Positions 1-13,595 of a stretch of DNA of 64,000 nucleotides are shown here, in pieces. The DNA is taken from the NCBI GenBank assembly GCA_037576195.1, contig CM075102.1:48542745-48606744 (forward strand), read 5' to 3'. The translations under genes and the position numbers were made by a program. Numbering within the stretch: position 1 is the first letter of the stretch; each line of letters starts with the position of its first letter. The stretch is from Phytoseiulus persimilis (lineage: Eukaryota > Arthropoda > Arachnida > Mesostigmata > Phytoseiidae). Under the pieces are notes generated by a model that worked only from the letters and a program-made list of their open reading frames with translations, was not told where the DNA came from and ran no database searches.

Positions 1-3000
1 GGGCGCCCCCCGGATCGCGAAATGAACGACCATGACTTCTGCCGTAGAGACCCTCTATTAATTGCTTTTTCTAATAGACGACAACTCTCTGATAACCTGG
101 CGAGTTTTCGAGGGTTCGAAAGTTGACGGGCATACTCCGTCGAATATCCGCGGTAGATCGAACGCATATCGGTCTATTCCCCTTCTGAATCGTTCGTCCG
201 ACTTCAATTTTGAAAGAATGGAAATCGAGGCTAGGACGGAGTCGGATGCCGCTCCCCACCGAGGAGGATAGGCCCGCTCCTGAATCCGGTAGTATGATGC
301 TCTACCTCGCGATGGAAACCCGAGAGAATCTTTCCGGATTGGAGAGCTCCCGCTGGAACTTGGAACGGGCCTGCCATCGTTGACAGCGAAATGCTGCATC
401 GATTCCTCCGATATTGATTCGAGAGAAGTTCCCGTTTTTCCTCTCGAATAGAGCGTCTTCAGGACCTTGGATGGCATTGTTGGAACACAAATCCACCCCA
501 CTCCAACAGAATACGTTGCAATGATACATCGCTTCCCCTTCGTTGCGCTGTCCTAATCAAGCGCAAATATCAGTTTTCTTTTTTTATGCATATCCATAGA
601 GGAGCCGCGATGAATCTCGAGGACAGGGTTTACACAGGATGGCAAATCCAACTGCCTCCACTGCTTTTCGCTCCAAACGCCTGGTCGGAACATCTTCATA
701 ACGACCGAAAGCGTCCAAGGTCACTGCCCAACCTTTTTAGCTCGACAAAGAATGTCTTGCACCGTTAGTGAGCGGCCGCTCATGCGCCCCTCCAAAGAAT
801 GAGCTCCGACTCTTCAAGTGTACATCCTTCGATGTGATGAGTAACAAACTCGATTTTACCTTTTGTCGTGCGACCTAGTGGCGTGCGATTATCGATTCCT
901 TGAGTCGCATCCGACCTTACCCAATGTCCCTGCCCAAATCACGCGACACTTTCTCGGGCAGCCGCTGGAAGGTCCTAAACGCTCGTTCCTCGAACCCGCT
1001 TCATCGCTTTCCCCTCGTGCGACAATGCACACGAGTGAGCCCAGCAATCAACGAGCGGTTCTTGATGAATCTCGGGAGTCATCTGCTCCCAGATCAAATC
1101 GAGCAGCAGCGACGACGGCTGTGGAACACGCCGGTTGATAACGTTTCTCCACACATCTTGTTGCGGTGCATGCTCACAAACGCATTTGGAAACGAGAGTA
1201 AAGAATGAAGGAACTCGCTCTAGAGCATCGTTAGCACGCGCGACAGATAGCGCGAAGACATGACAAAGATGCGTCACGTGAAAGTGACACGTCCGACATT
1301 TCCCTCCCCTCGAGGGTGGACGCACTGCACTTTGGAGCCACGTCACCGCGGGAAGGGCAGGTGACACGGAAAGTTCATCATTTTCCCATCTATTTTCATC
1401 ATTTCTCGAAGGCGAGCATTTGCATTGAGATTGAATCCACGGGAATCTGCGCTGCAATCAGCCAGTCGAACTCGGGGCGCGAACCATCACGAATCGCTCG
1501 CGCTCGTTTGCGTTGTCGTCGCGAACTTCGAGAATTCGACGACACGCGGGATCTCCTCTCATCCCGGCGAAGGCCTCTAAGACAGGATATCGCTCTCGAG
1601 AAAACGGATCCTCGTCTCTCAGAGGCTCAACAGGTTTGCGCAGTCTCACCGGCAGCGCAGATGGGACTTAGTTACTTGACAGCCACTTGTTGTGGTGAGA
1701 TCCTCGAAGTCTTGGAGCGGACTGCGTTACGAACCAGAGCCGCGCATCGATCCATCAAGCAATGGTTTTGCTCTGTTCTAGAGAGCGATATCCCGAGTTT
1801 CACGAGTGCACGAAAACTTTGCGGTGCAGAAAGTTTCCAACGCGTTCTTGCGTCTCTCGTCCGAACGCCCCACGGCCAGAAATCTCTATCATCGAGACTG
1901 GAAGCTTGCGTTCGGGTCGAACTGCTGGCACTGCCTCTTACGTTTCCCGACGCCGCTCCAAAGCAATTAACAGAGAATCAAGGGATGGATCTTAAGTTTT
2001 ACGCAACTGACTCACCGTGCCGAATCAGCGGGCTGCTGGTGGAAAAGCGCCAAAAATTTGGGATGACGCTGCTACTGAAACGAGTACGAAGCACTGCTGT
2101 TGGAATGATGCCCAAACGTCTTTTTATTTCCACAGTTGCGAGAACGGGTGCTGGATCCACTCAGGGCTCAGATGATGCTCTGCGCTTTGCCGGGGTTCGA
2201 GGAGATCTGTTCGTTCATAGTTCGGACATGAGCTAGCTGGCTGTACGGAGACCGCCTTCGCTCCTTCCTCCGGACTCAACAGTGTGCCCGCGTGCCCTCG
2301 CTCAGCTGCGGCTCGAGCCGGGGCCCTCTCCAACGCCTTACCCTTCTGAACTTGCGTTCAGCGAATGACGTTGTCGTTGCAACGGCGATTTCGAGTGCAG
2401 GTAAGGTGAGGTGTCACGACGAATTTCGAAACCAGGAACATTAGATCCATGAACAGGTGATTGGTTCCCCTCATTCTTGCTAACAGAGGCTCGCCCTGTC
2501 GCGCTTCCCCAGTGGTAATGGCCTGAAGGAGCCCTCGATCCGACCCGCTCCTGTCAGGCTCGGGAGCGAACTATTCTATTAGAAACACCTGTCAGGGTGA
2601 AATGAGCAGAAGGAGAGTGAACACGAAGGTTCTGAGCCGATGGAGTCAGCGGTACGGATTCGTCGCCCTGGGAGCGCCGCATGTGAAAGAAAAATGACCG
2701 GTGCGTTCTCCCACAAGGTCTCGGTCGCGAATCAGGGAAAATATATCCCTTCTCTCCTCCTTCGAGCAAAAGCCCGTACGCATGAGGACGTACAAGCTAT
2801 CATGGAATTCATGCGTGATAAAATGTGCTCTGAAAGAGAATTCCGTGAACGTTGCTCGTGAGCGGAAATCGCAGAAAAATCCCAGCGCTGGATCGGAAAG
2901 CGATTCATCGAATGAGTCCTCGGGGAGAAGCGATGGCCGTGGTCGCATAGTTTGAAAAATACGGAACAGCCGCTGGAACGTTTACGTGCTATCGTTTCCC

Positions 3001-6000
3001 TACGACGCTTTCCGTGCTGCGTCGTACAACTGAAGGTCTTCGGCCGCCGTCGGATGGCTCCAACTCTCCGCAGGCATCGCCGTCTGAGGGAAAAAAACAA
3101 ATGGTCTGGTTTTGCTGTTGCAGCCGTTGACTTGTCTGCTCCGGTGTTCCAACTCGCTGGGTGCGATCAGCTATCGCCGCGCAGGCAGACCCGGCTCTCA
3201 GCGGACTTCGTCAGCCCAGTGAGGCAGGTTCTGTCCTTCAATCTCCGAGGGGAAAAGTGAATGGAAGATTGCAAGAGATGCAGCCCGTTCAGTTATCATG
3301 CACAGCTCTGGCATGAAATCCTGATGGAGACTCTGACGAGTTTCCGAAATATTACACCACAGCTTTCTCCGCGATCGATCCACCTTGAGGCGCTTCAGTT
3401 TACCTGCCCGAGGCGAGCTGAATTTTTCATGCAGGTTCGTTCTCTTTTGTTAGGCGAAATAAGTTTGCACAGGTCTTTTCCCTAGGTGGTCTGCATATTC
3501 GTTGTGGTGTTTCAATAACGACCCGCCTCGCAACTGGAAGCGACTCACCGCGACTCATGCAGATTCCAGCGGCCATATTTTCGTATTTCCACTTCAAAAC
3601 CTCGGATCCACTCCAAACTTTGCGGCACCGGTTCATTGTGTCGGCGGTGATTCGCCGTCGGAAAACACCTACCCGCGTCCGCTGAGAGAGTGGAGCCATC
3701 TCCAACCCGACCAGCTTCTCAGTTATTTCGAATTTGAACTGTTGGCGATGAACTGATTCGTAGCCCAACTTCCGAATCACGCCAGACGTCGGATGAACGA
3801 AGGCCGGAAGATCACCTTTGTCGTGGAGTCCGTTATAAATTCCCTCCCGGTGTATCGTCCAATACTGCGCAGCGCATGCCCGAAAAACGGTACGCGTGGT
3901 TTCACTGGTCCATCGCACTTGAGTATGGAGGGGACCCATTCTCTCCTCTTTCAAAACGATAGCATTCTCCTCATTGGGCTCTCACGATCGATCCCGTATT
4001 CCGCCTTCCTGTCATTCTGAAGACTTCAACAGCGCTGATTCGTTCTCGTGTGATCTGGAGCGTTTCTCGCATATCCTCCGCATTCCCTCTAGATGCTCAT
4101 TGCATATGATTACAAGAGAGGTTCCGATTGAGACGATTTGCGCGACGTAACGAAGCGGAAAACCCAGAGTCATGGATGACTCCCAGAATTGAATTCGAAT
4201 CATGAGGGGGTAGACACTGGAATCGCAGGGAAAATCGAGTGGCTCTGGTCTCTCCATCCATCAGTGTGACCTTATCGTTAGATTATCTCCACGAAACCGC
4301 CGGAAACACGACGACATCCATTCTGAGGAAAACAATTGAGAAATCCACGCTTCTTCGCCCAGCTTTTGTGAGGGAGGTCCGAGCTGCGGTCGTTTCGCGG
4401 GACAGGCATCGACGCACTGGCATATGCGTCACGCTCATTCTTCTCGCAATATGATCCCATTAACTTCGGTCCTCTCCACGTGGGTTGTGAATTCATGGTT
4501 TGGTAAAATTTTACCTCGACTATTCAGCCGAAACGATCAGGGTCTGAGCACCTCTGAATTATGGTATTTTTGGTCAGTGTTGGAGGGTCAACAAGGCTCA
4601 TTTCAGTTCAGCTCTCGCGTCCCGGACGCTAGAGACGCTTGTCACCACAGACCGCTCTCGGTGGGTGGAGCTGTGATCCAGCACGTGCGGCACAGCGTGA
4701 CACGTGAAGTGTATCATCATATAAAACACGGTCCAGGGCTTGCTCATTTTATCAAATCAGATATTCCATCTTGTTTCTTCAGGGTGCTAGGGAAGATTGA
4801 ACGAGCAGAGTGCGCTTCCAATTAGTGAGGATTCGACACCTCCTCCGAATGCAGTGTGCGATTGATTCATCTGCGTGCAATGTCCGAGGTAATGTGGGGC
4901 TAATCCCTCAGGAGAGATTAGGACGGCGACTCCTGCAATGCCTTGCTGAATTTCCGAGCTCACTCGATCACACTTAAGCCTTCGAGATGTCGCCGTTCTA
5001 CGACGCACCTCCTTCCGAAATGCACAGCCAAGTGCATCATAACAATTTTTCCTCCGTCGCGGCGCGACCTAGAGCCTCTCCATCAATCGAAAGTCAGCGC
5101 CTCAGTTATCGTGCGTCAGTGGATTTATACAGACCCTCCTCACCTGATTCCGCCCTCTTCACTCAAAGAAAGAGACAGTACCAAATCCGATGCTCCCAAT
5201 GGGATTTTCATTCCCGAACGCACTCGTTTGTTTCCTTGCTGTCACGACTCCTTCTATTTTGTTGTTTCTCCGTAGAGAGACTCCGCGGTCGTATGTGCTC
5301 AAACCGATCGGAAGCTCCAGTTTAATGAAAGCTTGGGATTTTTGTTTTGTTTCTAACGGAACCGATGTGTCAATTATATAGAAGACCACACTCTCATGTA
5401 AATGGAGAAACATTCGGACGGAAACCCCAATGGAGTCTCCCTCTCATTCTTATGCCGGTGTACGTTTGAGGAATTCTCAAACACTTCGTAGCATGACAGC
5501 CAGTGGAGGAGTTGATTGAAGCGAATGAAAGGACCGCTCGGGTCTCTTTAGTCCGAGGAATTTCCAAGTTTGAGAAGAGATTCTGTAGGTGCGAGAGATG
5601 GAATCCTGGGAGACGTTCCTGGAATCCAGCGATGAGAAACCGCCAAACTCATCTAAGCGACCCTATGGAGCTCTGCGCAAAAGTGTTCTGTGCAGAAAAT
5701 GCCTTTCAGTGATCTTCTGAGTCGCACCGATTGGGAACCGACGTGTTCACTGTCCACTGTACACTCGCTCAGCATCATTTCACGGCTTTGTTCGGGTCTT
5801 TCGACGGAGGTATTCTCTGCCTCTCGCCTGAGAAAATACACACACGGAGGCGAAGAGGGCCATGCCTGTCCCCAGCAAGAAAACTTCCTCCCGTCGCTCA
5901 AGGCCAGATACTAATGGTCGCCATCATCGGCTATAGGCCCTCCTCAGAGAGGAATAAAAATGGGCTCCGCGGCCCCGAAAAAAATTCCGGCTGCACCCCT

Positions 6001-8840
6001 GCACGAGCGTAGGAGTCAAGGCTCTTCCTTCCATATCGATTTGAATTCATTCAACCCCTCCCCTGGCAGGAGGTATGCACGATCACTGTGACTATGGAGG
6101 GGATCCTGTGAGTGACGCCGTTGCGCATCGGATCGAATCGCCCCGGACGCTCGTATCGATGTGGTCAGATAACCGCGATATCTCCGACCAAACCGACCTT
6201 CTGCCCTCGCTGTCGAACTTGAGCTGGATCGGAAGAGGATTGTTTTCTCCAGAACAAGTGTGGGATACACTGTGAGCTGAGCTCGATTCGACGCGATTTC
6301 GCGGTGCTCAACATCCAGTGCAACTGTTTGAGTTCAGATTCAGTCTTATCGTTTGCGAATGCAAATGAACTTCATTATTTTCGGTGAGCCCGCGGCCATG
6401 TTGCTTTGCAACATAACGGAGGTGCATCAATGCTGATGCAAGGAGTGCTTGCAAATGAGGATGAGTCACGGGTCAATGAGCGCGACGCTAGATGAGATGC
6501 GCTCATGATAACACGTATCTCGATGAGTTTCCGCGGGTGGCGATGTGTTGACACGGCCCTTCTGAAATTCCTTGTCAGATCCCGGAAGCTGCGGAGTCCT
6601 CGATCATTCGGACGAGCAGCGTTCGACCCCCATGACCCTAGGAGTCGATCAGAGACCTTTCCTTGCTAAGACTCGATTCAAATGATTCTGGACGGTCATT
6701 ATCACCGAGAGTGAACTCAGAAAGTTCTTATTAACTCTTCCAGAGAAACCGTGAGCTTGACACTAGGCCCTGTCGTGCAACAGTCCCCGCGGAGAAGCGC
6801 CTTCGGAGTTCTTCATTACTTTGGAACTCGGGATGACTTGGGTCACTGGACTCCGAACCACCGGTGTCGGTGTATTGAACTCCACAAGTCAACTCTCTGA
6901 GCTTCTGTCGGAAGTTGAAGCTTTCTGTCACGGAGTTTGGGGACTCATTTTATGGTTTGATGATGTTTTGGAGTGGAGTTTTTTTCGGATCTTCGGTCTT
7001 TACGTCTGAACAGCATTTAAGCGCGCTGATGGTAATGGTGGGTTGCCGTCGGTCGAGTTTTTACGTGCCACGAGCAAGCGTGAGAGGAGACGGCGATTAT
7101 TTCATCACTTTTTCCTCGCTATCCATTTTCTCTGCTCATTTCATCTCACTTGTCCTCGCTTCCGCTTTGTGGTGGAACTCGCTGCCATTCTCTCAGTCAA
7201 TACACTCCCCAGCACACGAACTCGAGCGAGGCCATAACTGCGAGTGTGAGCCTGTGAACTACAACAGATGTGAGCCGAAACGCTCTGAGTTTACCCGCTC
7301 ATACCGCGCCTCTTACGATCCGATCTCCGGGAGCCCCTTGAACATTTTAAATGCTGTCAGGGACAGGGAATTTCAGGGGTCGAGGATCGCGGTTCATCTT
7401 GTCTCCACCCCCAACAGAAAATGCATGCGCAATTGGTTTCGCGAAAAATATGTGAAGCTTTGCTGAATGAGCGTATTCAACAGGCCAACCCAGGCTCGGG
7501 TCCCGAGCTGGAAAGGAACGAGGTTTGAGGCTTTTCGGTGCGACGGATTTCAATTCTCTGGGAACGGTAAGTCTCATCCGAGAAGCTGTTAACGGATCTA
7601 TGGGGGGGATGCAGGTATCTTCCTGATTCATCGAGTTAATCTCGGTAGTTCCATTCCTCTGATGTCAAGGGTCCTCAAACTCGGGTCCCAGTCTCATCGA
7701 AGAAACGAGTCGTATTTCGTAGATTTCAAAGCGCGACGCAGAACGTGTGGGGCCAATAAATGTTAACACTCGACGAACGGTTTCCCGAGTTCCAAGGGCT
7801 TTCAAGATTGGGTATCCCCGTGGAAACCGCAAGACCTGCCTTGAGACCAGTGAATATCAACGACGTCGGGAAGACTTTATGAAGGCCGCGAGTAAATCGA
7901 TGAAATTACAGCCTCGATTCAAGTTTCATATTTCCCCCCAGAAACCGAAAAAGTGAGATAGGCCTGCGAGTCTACTACAAGACTTGAGAGCGCAGATCTC
8001 TCTGCGTAGCGAGACTCTTGAAAGAGTGTTCTATTCCTTATTCAGAGCGAAGGGTGTCCTCATGAGGTCGAGTTCATCCATGCAAATGAGGTACAAGACA
8101 GCCATTCCCTAAGCGACCCTCGGCTCGACCCGTTCCGCATCTCCGTGTTTGGCGGAATTAGGATCCAGTGATGTCCGCCGCCCAATGATGAGAGAGTGGA
8201 TTCGTCTTGGCATGCGTGCATGACTACGGAAGCTTGGGAGATTTCTAGCTGCAGCCCCGAATCGAGAGTTCATAGAAATGCCTGTTTTTGCTCATTTTTT
8301 TCTCTCGCGGCAACGATCATATCTTCTCGCTTACTGGTGAATCACGACATTCCCGAGCCACCGAGCTCAGCAGCCCGTCATCAGTGAACTTGTAATCCAG
8401 TATGCCCTCAGGTTTTCCTCATTCTTTGACTCAGTGCATGCACGCCGATTGATTCGGAAGAATTTCGTTGGACACGAAAAAAAAACCGGCGCAGTCTTGA
8501 ACAGGTGTATTCTAAATGCTCGTCCCTTGGTCTGTTCCCCGCTCATCCTGGGGCATGAATATGATATGCCCTATTCTCTCTGATAGAAGTGCAGCACTTC
8601 TATTGTTTAAATTCAACGGGTCGATTCGCTGTTTGCGACTAGGCTGTGCGCGCACGTCGAGCATGCCCGCCAGTCGGGATGCACTGCCATTTCAGAGAAC
8701 ACTTCTGGTGTTTCAATCCTCCCCAGGGCATCAGTGCACTTGTATTCGGGGGAGGCATGTCTGTCCGATGAGTGGATCAGATAGTTTAGGTTCTGTCTGA
8801 CTTACATGAAAGGTATGATTAGAGATAGGAGGTGACAGGG
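1..8840. other. No recognisable gene (8.8 kb)
   Basis: I read both strands of this stretch and found no frame with a recognisable domain, no tRNA or rRNA, and no clear transposon ends. The longest open frame (1316-2236, +) begins with GTG, has no ATG until well inside, and its translation resembles no family I know. Several shorter open frames overlap on both strands, as expected by chance in DNA of balanced composition. Single small exons of a multi-exon gene, or heavily decayed repeats, would be missed by this reading. Confidence 0.5.
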
Positions 8841-8872
8841 GGAAACTGGAGGGGTGATTCCGGGACCAATCT

Positions 8873-9098
8873 TTTTTGTTTTCCGGCTGAACCTCTCAGC
8901 CAGCCCTCAGAAGTGTCCCGGAATCACCTTTCGGTATTGCTTCAGTGACACTCCCTATCGCCTCGCAAATTCCATTGCGGGCGGTGGGCTTGGGTCTTAA
9001 GATGGTTCAGATTCAATTCTGATATAAATTAAATCCTCTTTTTACCACATAAGAAATTTGTTGTCCCGGCCGGGGATCGAACCCGCGATTGCTAGCTT
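8873..9098 (-). mobile_element. tRNA-derived SINE, 5'-truncated copy
   Basis: This is the reverse complement of the SINE seen at 40571-40844 and 44513-44786. It keeps the pol III B box (GGTTCGATCCC on the minus strand) and the whole tRNA-unrelated body, but stops just upstream of the B box, so the A-box part is missing. It is flanked by a perfect 13-bp direct repeat, CCGGGACCAATCT, at 8860-8872 and 9099-9111. 5' truncation plus a target duplication of this size is the usual result of LINE-driven target-primed reverse transcription. The flanking repeat is itself a piece of the 45-bp minisatellite monomer, and about one monomer of that repeat surrounds the insertion (8848-9122). A few point differences from the other two copies show it is an independent, older insertion. 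Confidence 0.85.
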
Positions 9099-9334
9099 CC
9101 GGGACCAATCTGACCATAGCTTTCAGAACGTTGAGGAGCGATTCTGGGCAATCAGAACTTTTGGAAGAGACAGGCAAAAAGCCATTGAAAATATTGGAAA
9201 AAAGCACTGAAGAACAATGAAATAGGCACCCAAAATCGCGGGAACAGGTTGCTGAGATCTTAGAGGAGTCGAGGTAAATCAAAAGCAATGATCCTACCAT
9301 GATGTTGGAGGGCCGGACCTGAGCGTCATCATCC

Positions 9335-9841
9335 CTACAGTTCTTTAGTGCAAATTGGAATTATGTGAAGGTCCGCAGTCTCCGGAGTCAACCGATACGT
9401 GCGGCCTGAGAGCCGAGATCTATCGCGAGGAAGCGACTGCTTTACCTCCACAATAACTAGAGGGGCGTATTCGAACGAAGCGAGATCGGCTGGCGGGCAA
9501 TCCGAGAGCTTGGCGCTAATGCCGTTCCCTTGCAGCACCTGTTTAACTTGACGGATGACGCTAAGGCCTGAATTTTCCCGTATGGTTCGTTCCAGCTTTT
9601 CCTTGACCAAATCTCCTAGTGGTCCAACGCCATGTGAGAGTTTCTCTCCGCGAGAGGCCATGCTTACCAACTGGGATTTCAGAGATGATTCCATGAGCGA
9701 AGTTCCGGATTCCTGAGAGGCAACGTCAAACCTGGCGCTGACTCGTGGAATGCACTGACGAACGTGTGAACGAGTTTTGACGGAAATTTGCTTCAAGTTA
9801 GCTATTAGACTATAGACTATCGGACAGCTGACGTGGATCAC
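9335..9841 (-). CDS. Unidentified open frame, possible exon
   Basis: This is a 168-codon open frame ending in TAG. The first codon of the open stretch is GTG, and an in-frame TGA lies about 25 nt further upstream. A CCGCAG sequence between that TGA and the open stretch could be a 3' splice site, so the frame could be an internal or terminal exon rather than a whole gene. The translation is mixed hydrophilic, with a helical-looking middle (GEKLSHGVGPLGDLVKEKLE) and no cysteine or histidine clusters, signal peptide or membrane segment. I do not recognise the family. Neighbouring DNA is repeats (SINE copy at 8.9 kb) and unassigned sequence, so a decayed mobile-element protein is equally possible. 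Confidence 0.2.
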   Translation of the reverse strand: MIHVSCPIVYSLIANLKQISVKTRSHVRQCIPRVSARFDVASQESGTSLMESSLKSQLVSMASRGEKLSHGVGPLGDLVKEKLERTIRENSGLSVIRQVKQVLQGNGISAKLSDCPPADLASFEYAPLVIVEVKQSLPRDRSRLSGRTYRLTPETADLHIIPICTKEL

Positions 9842-12800
9842 TTCACGAATAGGCTGCGGTCAATGGCCGAGACACGTCACATGAACCCTCTCTGGAAGAG
9901 AACTCCAACGGGCGCTTTTGAAGTCGAGGACGCGGACATGTTGGAGAGAATTTTACGAATGCGAATTGAGTCCTATCCAAATCTCAATGTTCTATAGCAT
10001 GGATATGAACTCTGCATCGGCGCGCTTGTTTCATATTTTTCCTGGTGCATGGAATCGATGTTATAGGCAAAATGCCAGTCGAAATGTTAGGTGAAGCTAA
10101 AAACGGGGTTGTAGGACCTTTCAGGCATTTATGGCATTTAGCCTGGAACCCTATCTCTAGTTATGATTCTCAAGGATGTCTGCTCGACTGCGGGATCCGG
10201 GACTCGAGGCTCCTGAATATGTTTCCAATCTTCCGAACCTCTCGCTCGTATGGGTCTCTGCGCCGATATTGCTGGGCGTTCATCTCTTGAGAGAGCATCA
10301 CGTGGACATCAGGCGTCGGGTAGTGGCGGAGAAGCTCCATGCCGGAGCGTGGGCGACAACGTCGGACCTCCAAACATCCATGAGCTGTGAAAGTAGAGAG
10401 CGGGTTGTAGTCTGAGTTCGCTTGTTGGACCTGCTCCTGAATGTGGACTCTGGGGCTGTAAGAATGCCCTTCGAACTGCTTCTCTCGATATATGGTGCTC
10501 ACGAATGTCACCCTAGGCAGCCCTTCGTGATAGGGGAGGCTCATTGATGTGTATTGCATTCACCTTCCCGCGACCACGGACGCTATGACACTGATTTCAA
10601 ATAAGGGCCCGCGTGGTTGTCGGCGGCGCGAATCCGTTAGCGTCTTCGAAGGGATTCTGGGCGTTGTCGCTGCCTAATGTAGGGTGTTTCGAGAAGAGAA
10701 CAAGGGAGGTCCTGAGGCTGCAGGGCACCAGACTACCGAGCAGGAGTGCTGTTCGTCTGATTCACTGTGCGCGTTCGCTTTCAGTTGCACCAACTTGGAG
10801 TCATCCGTCTGACGAACTGGTCGAGATCTTCGAAGCACATGATGTGGGCTCGCTTGCCGACACGGAAGGTAACCCGGCAAGTCACGGCCAATCCTCCAGC
10901 ACAACTGGTCCGACTTATACGTATATGGCATACTGTGTGGATATACATCTGGAGTCCGCAGAACAGCAGCTTAATTCGAGGGTCGGCTCCCAGAGGACTC
11001 AGTTGTCGACGTTGCTGTGAGGTGCCGTGGGGCAGGATAAGGCAGCAGGGGTGTCTAGGATTGTAGTTCGAGAACGCTCCATGGGAACGCCGCAGACCAT
11101 ACCATCGTTCTCAAACTTCGAGCGTGCCTGTCGAATTCCGGCTGGACCTCCTTGGATATTTGGAGCGATTGAGCTCTTTTCGCGAGCAACCAGCGGATTC
11201 CCGAGACTTTGCGAACCGAACGCGCCCCGACAGCAACGATTGCCCTCCAATTCTAGAGGTCCGTCCGGGATGGGAACTTCTAGAAGTATCCGACGATCGG
11301 AATCGATGAATCGCTGCACACGCAACTTGAAATGCTACCCCTGGTGGGGAATTTCACCGCAGGCTTCGTGCAGCAACCGCAGCTTTGTGTGGTGGCCTGT
11401 CTGATTGCGCCTTGAATGCGCTCCCCTCAAATCGGACTGGATCGTTGCTCTCCTACGGTTGTCCGAGTTGCTCTACTAAAAACTTCATGGTCCTCCACTC
11501 GGAATTGATGGAAAAATGGCGATATGTTTCAAAGAAAGTATCAGACTCATGAAGATGGTGTTTGAACTACGCGGTCCCACCCGAACCTCGATAGTGGGGG
11601 AAACGCGGAGCGCAGAGAACCTCACAGGAGGAATCTAGTGTCATCATCCCAGGATGTTTCTCTTCATTAGGACAGCTCATCAGGAATATCTCTGAACTAA
11701 CAGGTACCGCAGTCCTGGATCCTCCTCGGAAAAAGGAGCACAATTTTTATAGGTTTTGTCCCACACTCTCGGGATCGGAGCTGGAGAGCACAGAATCGAC
11801 AGGACTCTGAATGGGGGTCCTGACTTCTTCAATCTCGACAGGGAATCGACTGGGACTTCTCCCAGGGATTGCGAAGCAGAGGGAGTCATATTGAATGCGG
11901 ATAAAGCGGCCTGAGGGCGCGTCCGAGATACGGAGGGTTGGGGCAAAGGCATGCAAAGGTCAGCATTTAGTCCGGGCTACTCACCCATTTGGTTCAAGCT
12001 TCTGGGCTGTTCTTTCACAACTCAGAAAAAACCTACGATCGAGGATCGAATGCGCTCTCGACTATCCCAATACTCAAGGTCTCGATAAGGTCAACACATG
12101 GTTCCGGGGAGAGCAGCCAAACTCTTCTTCCCGATTTCAAACTTTGAAACGAGTGATTTGAAAGGAGATGGAGCTCCTTACGACTTGATCCCATGGAATT
12201 CCTCCCGACCAGAGCGAGAATGATCGTGCACAACAGAAGTGAGTAATATTCGTGGTCATGGTTTCGTATCCGGATAAAAACGCAATGTCCGTCCTTCCGT
12301 TTCTCCGCTCGCAATTTTGAATGCATTCGTTTGCGATTCACAACGGGTTCGGAACCCTTCTCGCAGTTCTCTGGAATCGCTGATCACGATTTCGTCATCC
12401 CCTTCTCCTCTCCGAAAATATCTGACGCTTTAAACTCGCAGAGAATCAGCGCGGCGTCCGCAGCCTGTTAGGTACTAATTTTCAACCTGGAATAGAGGAA
12501 GATCGTTCACAACCGGCCAGCTTCTGTTTGCAGTCCATGAGACTTAGGCCATCGATTCGTATCCCCAAATCTCGGATAATGGGCCAGGAACGATCGCAAT
12601 TGAGAGCAGACTTTCGCTTTCGGGGGTTACTGGCACCCCGACATAGAGCAGCGAGCGCCGGTGTCCATCGATCGGACGGGCAGACTGGCCAGCTGGCTGG
12701 GATAGATGAGGACGGCCTGTCCCCGGGAGAAGGTTGCTCAAGTGCTTAAAGTGCGGCATACTTATCTCGCACCGCCGAATGAGCATTGCGGATTCCAAGT

Positions 12801-13595
12801 GTGGAGAGGCGAAACGATCTCGAATTTTTCTCCCGACTCTCAATGTTCAACTCGCATTGCTCTGATCCTCAGAGTGTTCCCGAGCTCGGAAGCTTCGATC
12901 ATAGACCCCTACGTTTCGCAGTCCGATCGAAGGGCTCGCCCTCACTGCAAACCGATGACCCTTAATATCCGGTGTCGAATAGCTCGTTCCGTTGAAAACG
13001 AAACATCACACTCCTCTCAACGGGGCGAAGCTCGCAATGACATCCACGTTCGAGCACACGACATTCATATTCGCTTCTCTGAATTGCCTCTTCTCAGACC
13101 GGACTGTTTCGGAAATAAGCATCAGTTTCCAGCCCTCCGCAAGGGCCGCATCATTGGAACTTCCCGGACCGAAGATAAGCAGTTCCGATCCACTTTTTCA
13201 ACGATTGGGTTCAGTCAGTATCGGAATGAGTTTAGAACTGAATCGGTGAATATCGTGTTACTCGCCATCGCTTCTGTGAATCCGTCGAAATTTGAGAGGT
13301 ACTCAGCTTTTGAGTGGACTCTCTCCACATCAGCCCCGAGTCTGGGGAACGTGGTCGGAACCCGCATGATGCCACCGCTATCTTCAGCTACCCTGAGGCG
13401 AGTTGCGCGAATCGTCAACTGAGCTCGACGGCCGTTCGTTTCACTATGACCTCAACACCATCATCGCGAGATTCGCCGCTGTAGATAACGTACCTTCCAG
13501 GACGAATTCGCCGAACACATGGAAGGCCACCGTGAACACGAGGTTCGATGGATCTTTGTTCGACTAGATCTACCCGTGTAACGACTTGTTCGAGT

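Noticed and set aside
1316..2236. 306-codon open frame on plus
   Set aside because: It starts with GTG and has no ATG until well inside, no recognisable domain and no splice or promoter context; it is compatible with chance.
6915..7466. 183-codon open frame with hydrophobic patches
   Set aside because: The patches come from T-rich DNA. There is no consistent membrane-protein pattern and no family match.
12706..13422. 238-codon open frame on plus, with overlapping minus frames
   Set aside because: Composition looks random and no family was recognised. The minus-strand frames in the same place are equally open.
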